A stretch of DNA of 64,000 bases from Fibrobacterota bacterium (lineage in GTDB: Bacteria; Fibrobacterota; Chitinivibrionia; Chitinivibrionales; FEN-1185): the NCBI GenBank assembly GCA_003165595.1, contig PLWQ01000013.1, positions 124,001 through 188,000 on the forward strand, read 5' to 3'. The position numbers and the translations under genes were made by a program. Under the pieces are notes generated by a model. That model searched no databases. It saw only the letters and a program-made list of their open reading frames with translations, and had not been told where the DNA came from. Below, one piece after another: positions 60,729 through 64,000 of the stretch. Within the stretch, counting starts at the first letter, position 1. Each line of letters starts with the position of its first letter.

Positions 60729-61790
60729 ATGGCCTTCGCAGATAATCGGATAGAATTTGCCGACGTGCTCCGTGCCTTTGCAACCGCGGCTATCGTGTTT
60801 CTCCATGTTTCCTCTCCGATCGCGCAACAGCCCGGCATATATCCGCGATCGTGGTGGTGGGTTGCCAACGCCGTATACTCGCTGGCGCGCCCGAGCATCG
60901 TCCTGTTCGTGATGATAAGCGGATTTCTGCTTTTGTCACCGGCAAGGGACGAAAGCATGTCGCTCTTTTTTCGCAAGCGCTTTCTGCGGATCGCGGTCCC
61001 GTTTGCGGCCTGGGGAGCCATTTACTTCTTCTGGAAGACACACGGCGTGGTATCGGCGCAGGCGTTTGCACGGCTCGCGCGCGAATTTGCAGAGGGTCCG
61101 GTTTATTATCATCTTTGGTTTATTTACACCATCGTTGGAATCTATCTCGCAACTCCGGTGTTTCGCGTGTATGTAAAGCATGCCCCACGCTCAAACTACG
61201 CTTACCTTCTTGTACTCTGGTTTGCAGGCACCTGCATTTACCCGGTGATAAGCCATTTTTCGGGAATAGCGATCGGTATTCCCATCATGACGGCTGGCGG
61301 CTTCCTGGGCGCCTTTCTGCTGGGAAATTTCATGCGCGATAAGCGGGTAGGGAAACGTGGTGGTGTCTGGTTAACGCTCGGGGCCGGCGCGTGTCTGGCA
61401 ATAACGGCAGGGGCCGGCTCTGTGCTTTCGCCGGGATTGCAGGGAGGGTACGATAGCACGTTCCAGGATTTCCTGAGCCCAACGGTCGTGATTGCGGCTC
61501 TTTGCATTTTTCTTGTTTGCAAATCTTTGCCGTTCAGCGGATTCAGACGCAGGTTCCCTGCGGCATATGCAGTCGTAACGTCAATCAGCAGCGCAAGTTT
61601 CAGCGTTTACCTCATGCATATTCTTGTATTGGAGATTCTCAAAGGTCACCTTCCCGGCGTGGCAATCGACGCCACGCTTGTGAACCCTTTGGTTGGGATC
61701 CCCGTGACGGCGCTGGTGACGCTCCTGGTTTGCGTTTCGGCGACCCTGACGTTGCGGAAAATTCCATTTGCAAAGTTCGTGCTGCCGTAA
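60729..61790 (+). CDS. Membrane acyltransferase (OafA/YrhL family)
   Basis: 353 residues from ATG 60729, preceded by AAAGGA; an ATG at 60693 would add 12 residues. 'IEFADVLRAFATAAIVFLHV' is the R-x-x-A...H start of acyltransferase-3 proteins, 'YHLWFIYTIVGIYLATPVFR' the next hallmark and ten or so transmembrane segments follow. The family O-acetylates or succinylates surface polysaccharides at the inner membrane. It is 96 bases downstream of the epimerase and may be cotranscribed. Confidence 0.88.
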   Translation: MAFADNRIEFADVLRAFATAAIVFLHVSSPIAQQPGIYPRSWWWVANAVYSLARPSIVLFVMISGFLLLSPARDESMSLFFRKRFLRIAVPFAAWGAIYFFWKTHGVVSAQAFARLAREFAEGPVYYHLWFIYTIVGIYLATPVFRVYVKHAPRSNYAYLLVLWFAGTCIYPVISHFSGIAIGIPIMTAGGFLGAFLLGNFMRDKRVGKRGGVWLTLGAGACLAITAGAGSVLSPGLQGGYDSTFQDFLSPTVVIAALCIFLVCKSLPFSGFRRRFPAAYAVVTSISSASFSVYLMHILVLEILKGHLPGVAIDATLVNPLVGIPVTALVTLLVCVSATLTLRKIPFAKFVLP

Positions 61791-61808
61791 TGCACCAAAG
61801 AAGGCTGT

Positions 61809-62492
61809 TCACTGTTTCTGATAGCAGAGCGCAACTAATCCTTCATGAGAATACATTTCCAACATCACGCTCTTTATTCCGGCATACTTTTCAAGAAAAG
61901 CAGGCATATCTTGAAAAAAGTCGTGATGAAATCTTACATAGTCCCTCGGAAACTGATGATGGTGAAATGAGGGTGTGCACGTTAATAGATATATCTTTCC
62001 ATTCTGCGCGCAAATCGAGAATAAATTCATGAGTGCCATGGTTGGGGCTATAACATGCTCCAACATTGCATGGCAGATTATTGAGTCGAACCTGTCGTTG
62101 ATCAAACTATCCGGAGTCTTTGTACAAACGTCCCAGATGATGTCGACTTTCTTGTTTTGTCCTGATGCGTTCATCAATTCAGGGAAATAATCGCATGTGA
62201 CGAAGTCAATATTTGGGTAATATTTCTGGAGCTCTACTTTTACGGAGTTGGATTCCGAGACCAGGAGGCACTTGAAGCCCAGCCCATGGCAATCCATAAA
62301 TTGGCGAAGTACATTATGTAAATACCCGGATAAATTCGGCAAGGGAATAGCAAGAGCCGGCTCGTTCCTAAAAACATGGCCGGCGCTTGAGTAAAAATAT
62401 TCTCCGAAAGGCTGCAATCCTCCTCTTGACATAACAGTATTTCTTACGGATGAATAGAGATCTTTTAATATCGGAATCTTTCTTAAATTCAC
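61809..62492 (-). CDS. Methyltransferase-like protein (GTG start)
   Basis: 227 residues from GTG 62492 with GAGGGG upstream. The class I fold is recognisable from 'KCLLVSESNSVKVELQKYYP' (motif II-like), 'FDSIICHAMLEHVIAPTMAL' and 'NGKIYLLTCTPSFHHHQFPR'; the usual glycine-rich loop is degenerate. It is AT-rich relative to its neighbours. It converges on the acyltransferase gene with 18 bases between. The substrate is unknown; a glycan is likely given the setting. Confidence 0.65.
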   Translation of the reverse strand: MNLRKIPILKDLYSSVRNTVMSRGGLQPFGEYFYSSAGHVFRNEPALAIPLPNLSGYLHNVLRQFMDCHGLGFKCLLVSESNSVKVELQKYYPNIDFVTCDYFPELMNASGQNKKVDIIWDVCTKTPDSLINDRFDSIICHAMLEHVIAPTMALMNLFSICAQNGKIYLLTCTPSFHHHQFPRDYVRFHHDFFQDMPAFLEKYAGIKSVMLEMYSHEGLVALCYQKQ

Positions 62493-62581
62493 GAATTTCC
62501 CCTCATGATTAATTTGCAGAACATGTCAACTAATCAATGGCAAATATAGATCATGTGAAAAAAAGGTTTCCGATTGCATTC

Positions 62582-63121
62582 CTACGACTCCATCCGAAAT
62601 CCCCAGATCACACCCTCGTTGAGCAAGTCGTCGGTCTTTCGCAGGCGGCGGCACAGGATTCCAACAACGTTCTTTATGATGATGTTGGAAAGCGCCACGT
62701 TTTCCGAAAGCAGGGCAAGGAAGCTCGCGTTGGGAATAACCATGACTTCCGAATCTTCCATCGCTTCGGCTTCGGCGCTGCGTGGCTCCTCATCGAAGAG
62801 CGAGATTTCGCCGAATACCTCGCCGCTGCGCAGATTGTCCAGGTTCCGTTTCCTTCCGCCCGCAACGTTTTTGTTGATCGCCACGCACCCGCTTACGACG
62901 ACAAACACCTCGGAACCTTTTGTGTTCTGGGAAAACAGGACATCGCCCTTTGCGCACTTCTTGAGAGTTGACATTGTTGATATTCTCTTCAAGTCGTCGC
63001 CGCTAACGCCCTTGAACAGCCCGGCGTTGCGAATGACAGATGACAATTCCAAGATGTTCCTCCTCTGCCCAAGAAAGGTTGCCAGTTCGAGATCGAGATC
63101 GTGAATGGATGCCTGGGTCAT
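62582..63121 (-). CDS. Cyclic nucleotide-binding domain protein without DNA-binding domain
   Basis: 179 residues from ATG 63121 (AGGTG 7 bases upstream; a GTG at 63130 is also possible). Residues about 35-160 form a cNMP-binding domain: 'LFKGVSGDDLKRISTM', 'KKCAKGDVLFSQNTKGSEVF', 'LRSGEVFGEISLFDEEPRSA'. The G-E-x-S and R-S-A elements of the phosphate-binding cassette are present, so ligand binding is plausible. There is no CRP-type helix-turn-helix, so it is not a standard transcription factor. It lies 72 bases from the TPR gene upstream. Confidence 0.85.
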   Translation of the reverse strand: MTQASIHDLDLELATFLGQRRNILELSSVIRNAGLFKGVSGDDLKRISTMSTLKKCAKGDVLFSQNTKGSEVFVVVSGCVAINKNVAGGRKRNLDNLRSGEVFGEISLFDEEPRSAEAEAMEDSEVMVIPNASFLALLSENVALSNIIIKNVVGILCRRLRKTDDLLNEGVIWGFRMES

Positions 63122-63193
63122 GCGCGACACCTGACGAGTTCAGGCCCTCAATGCGCTTTTGCGTTTTGCGAATTCCTCAAAGCACCCGTAGGG

Positions 63194-64000
63194 TCATTGC
63201 ACCGGCGATGCACCGGATGCTGTTGTCTCGATGAGCCCGGAGCCCAGCGACGGCTCGAGTTCCACGGCCCTGTCGATATAGTTCCTTGCAAGGATCTTCT
63301 GTCCCAGTCCTTCGTAGCACAGGGCCAGGTTGTAATACGAAAGGCCGTTTCGGCCGTGCAGAAAGAGCGAATCCTGAAAGGCCGATACTGCCGCAGCAAA
63401 CCGGCCGGTCTGCAGGTACAGGCATCCAAGCCAGAAGTGGACAACCCAATCTCCCTTGAAAAGCTCCTTGGAACGGACAAAAGCCCGAATTGCCTCGTCG
63501 CGCCTGCCCATCGCCCCCAGCACATTGCCCAGGTTGTTGTATGCCATTGGGGACTTGGGGTTCATTTCGGCGTATTTTTCCGCGTTGCGTACTGCATCGA
63601 GCACCTTGCCCTGATAGATGCACGCCACGGAGAGGTTGCAGTATGCGATGTCGTACGCTGGATTGATTTCGATTGCCCGCGAGAACTTGCCCATTGCATC
63701 CAGCCAATTTTCGTTTTCTATGTCGATAAGCGCAAGTGTGTTATGCGCTTCGACCAGGCGCGGGTTGATTTCCAATGCACTGCGGAGAAGGGTCCGGGCA
63801 TCCTCGGGCCGCGATTCGCAATGGTACAGCAGGTGGCCCAGAGAATACAGTGCCGCCGCCATCAAAGGGTCGCAGGCGATGGCCTTTTCAAATTCGACCT
63901 TCGCAACCTCGGGCAGGTTCTTTCCGAAATAGAGAACAAACCCGAGATTGTAATGGGAGAGGGCATTTTTCGGATCGCGGCTCAGCGCTTCCGCAAAACA
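63194..64000 (-). CDS. Tetratricopeptide repeat protein (5' end beyond window)
   Basis: The frame is open from 63194 to the right edge, so the N-terminus is missing. At least seven TPR units are visible, for example 'KNALSHYNLGFVLYFGKN', 'PRLVEAHNTLALIDIENENW', 'PAYDIAYCNLSVACIYQGKV' and 'PMAYNNLGNVLGAMGRRDEA', each with the W/L-G-Y-A-F pattern at 34-residue spacing. It would serve as a protein-binding scaffold. It is followed by the cNMP-binding protein; the two may form a regulatory pair. Confidence 0.9.
   Translation of the reverse strand, partial: CFAEALSRDPKNALSHYNLGFVLYFGKNLPEVAKVEFEKAIACDPLMAAALYSLGHLLYHCESRPEDARTLLRSALEINPRLVEAHNTLALIDIENENWLDAMGKFSRAIEINPAYDIAYCNLSVACIYQGKVLDAVRNAEKYAEMNPKSPMAYNNLGNVLGAMGRRDEAIRAFVRSKELFKGDWVVHFWLGCLYLQTGRFAAAVSAFQDSLFLHGRNGLSYYNLALCYEGLGQKILARNYIDRAVELEPSLGSGLIETTASGASPVQ

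Overview
The window looks like a chromosome segment of a Gram-negative (double-membrane) bacterium. It encodes outer-membrane beta-barrels, lipoproteins, a Wza/Wzc-type export pair, a PorV/PorQ-family barrel and a secreted beta-propeller with a C-terminal sorting-type domain (YPNP start, NGVYF end). That mix, with TPR proteins, WbqC, MinD-like and STAS proteins, suggests the Fibrobacterota (Chitinivibrionia-like) or a neighbouring FCB lineage. This is an inference from gene content, not a marker-gene placement. No rRNA, tRNA, CRISPR array, transposase or phage gene was recognised.

Layout. Positions 1-9731 hold envelope genes: a barrel/TPR protein cut by the left edge, a TPR protein, a Wzi-like barrel, lipoproteins, rsmA and a 676-residue barrel. 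Positions 9816-13873 are a small glycan operon (flippase and two GT4 glycosyltransferases) behind a candidate promoter at 13923-13952. Positions 13986-18269 are a mixed housekeeping run (AmmeMemoRadiSam-type radical SAM enzyme, a Pro-rich membrane protein, nth, a MinD-like ATPase, a STAS-like/zinc-ribbon protein). Positions 18496-26633 are a surface operon: PorV-like barrel, then a giant repeat adhesin ending in a beta-propeller, then a second propeller with a sorting domain. It sits behind a leader of about 290 nt with two hairpins.

Positions 27021-44800 form a polysaccharide synthesis and export locus read leftward. From the right: PIG-L deacetylase, WecA/TagO-like transferase, HD-GYP-like protein, nucleotidyltransferase, HprK-like kinase and S26-type peptidase. 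Then, from a consensus sigma70 promoter at 39377-39405: Wza, Wzc, an O-antigen ligase/polymerase, STAS, GT9, GT4, WbqC, DegT aminotransferase, PqqD and a radical SAM/SPASM enzyme. Downstream lie a second HD-GYP-like gene and a 52-codon gene with its own strong promoter and ribosome binding site; its product has a hydrophilic leader-like half and a CxxC...C tail. PqqD, SPASM enzyme, HprK-like kinase, nucleotidyltransferase, S26 peptidase and this peptide are the best candidates here for an undescribed peptide-modification (RiPP-like) system embedded in a capsule locus.

Positions 44961-62492 are a second, more variable glycan region: GT39, GT9, GT4, GT2 and CgeB-like transferases, a second flippase, a CDP-paratose-epimerase-like enzyme, an acyltransferase and at least seven methyltransferases. 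Several genes here look AT-richer, strands switch often, and a radical SAM fragment (57216-57434) and an inverted-repeat element (59346-59413) mark past rearrangement. Positions 62582-64000 carry a cyclic-nucleotide-binding-domain protein and a TPR protein that runs off the right edge.

Together the genes can supply lipid-linked sugar initiation, elongation, decoration, flipping, polymerisation and export (Wza, Wzc, Wzi-like), plus regulators (HD-GYP-like, STAS, cNMP-binding) that plausibly tune surface polymer production.
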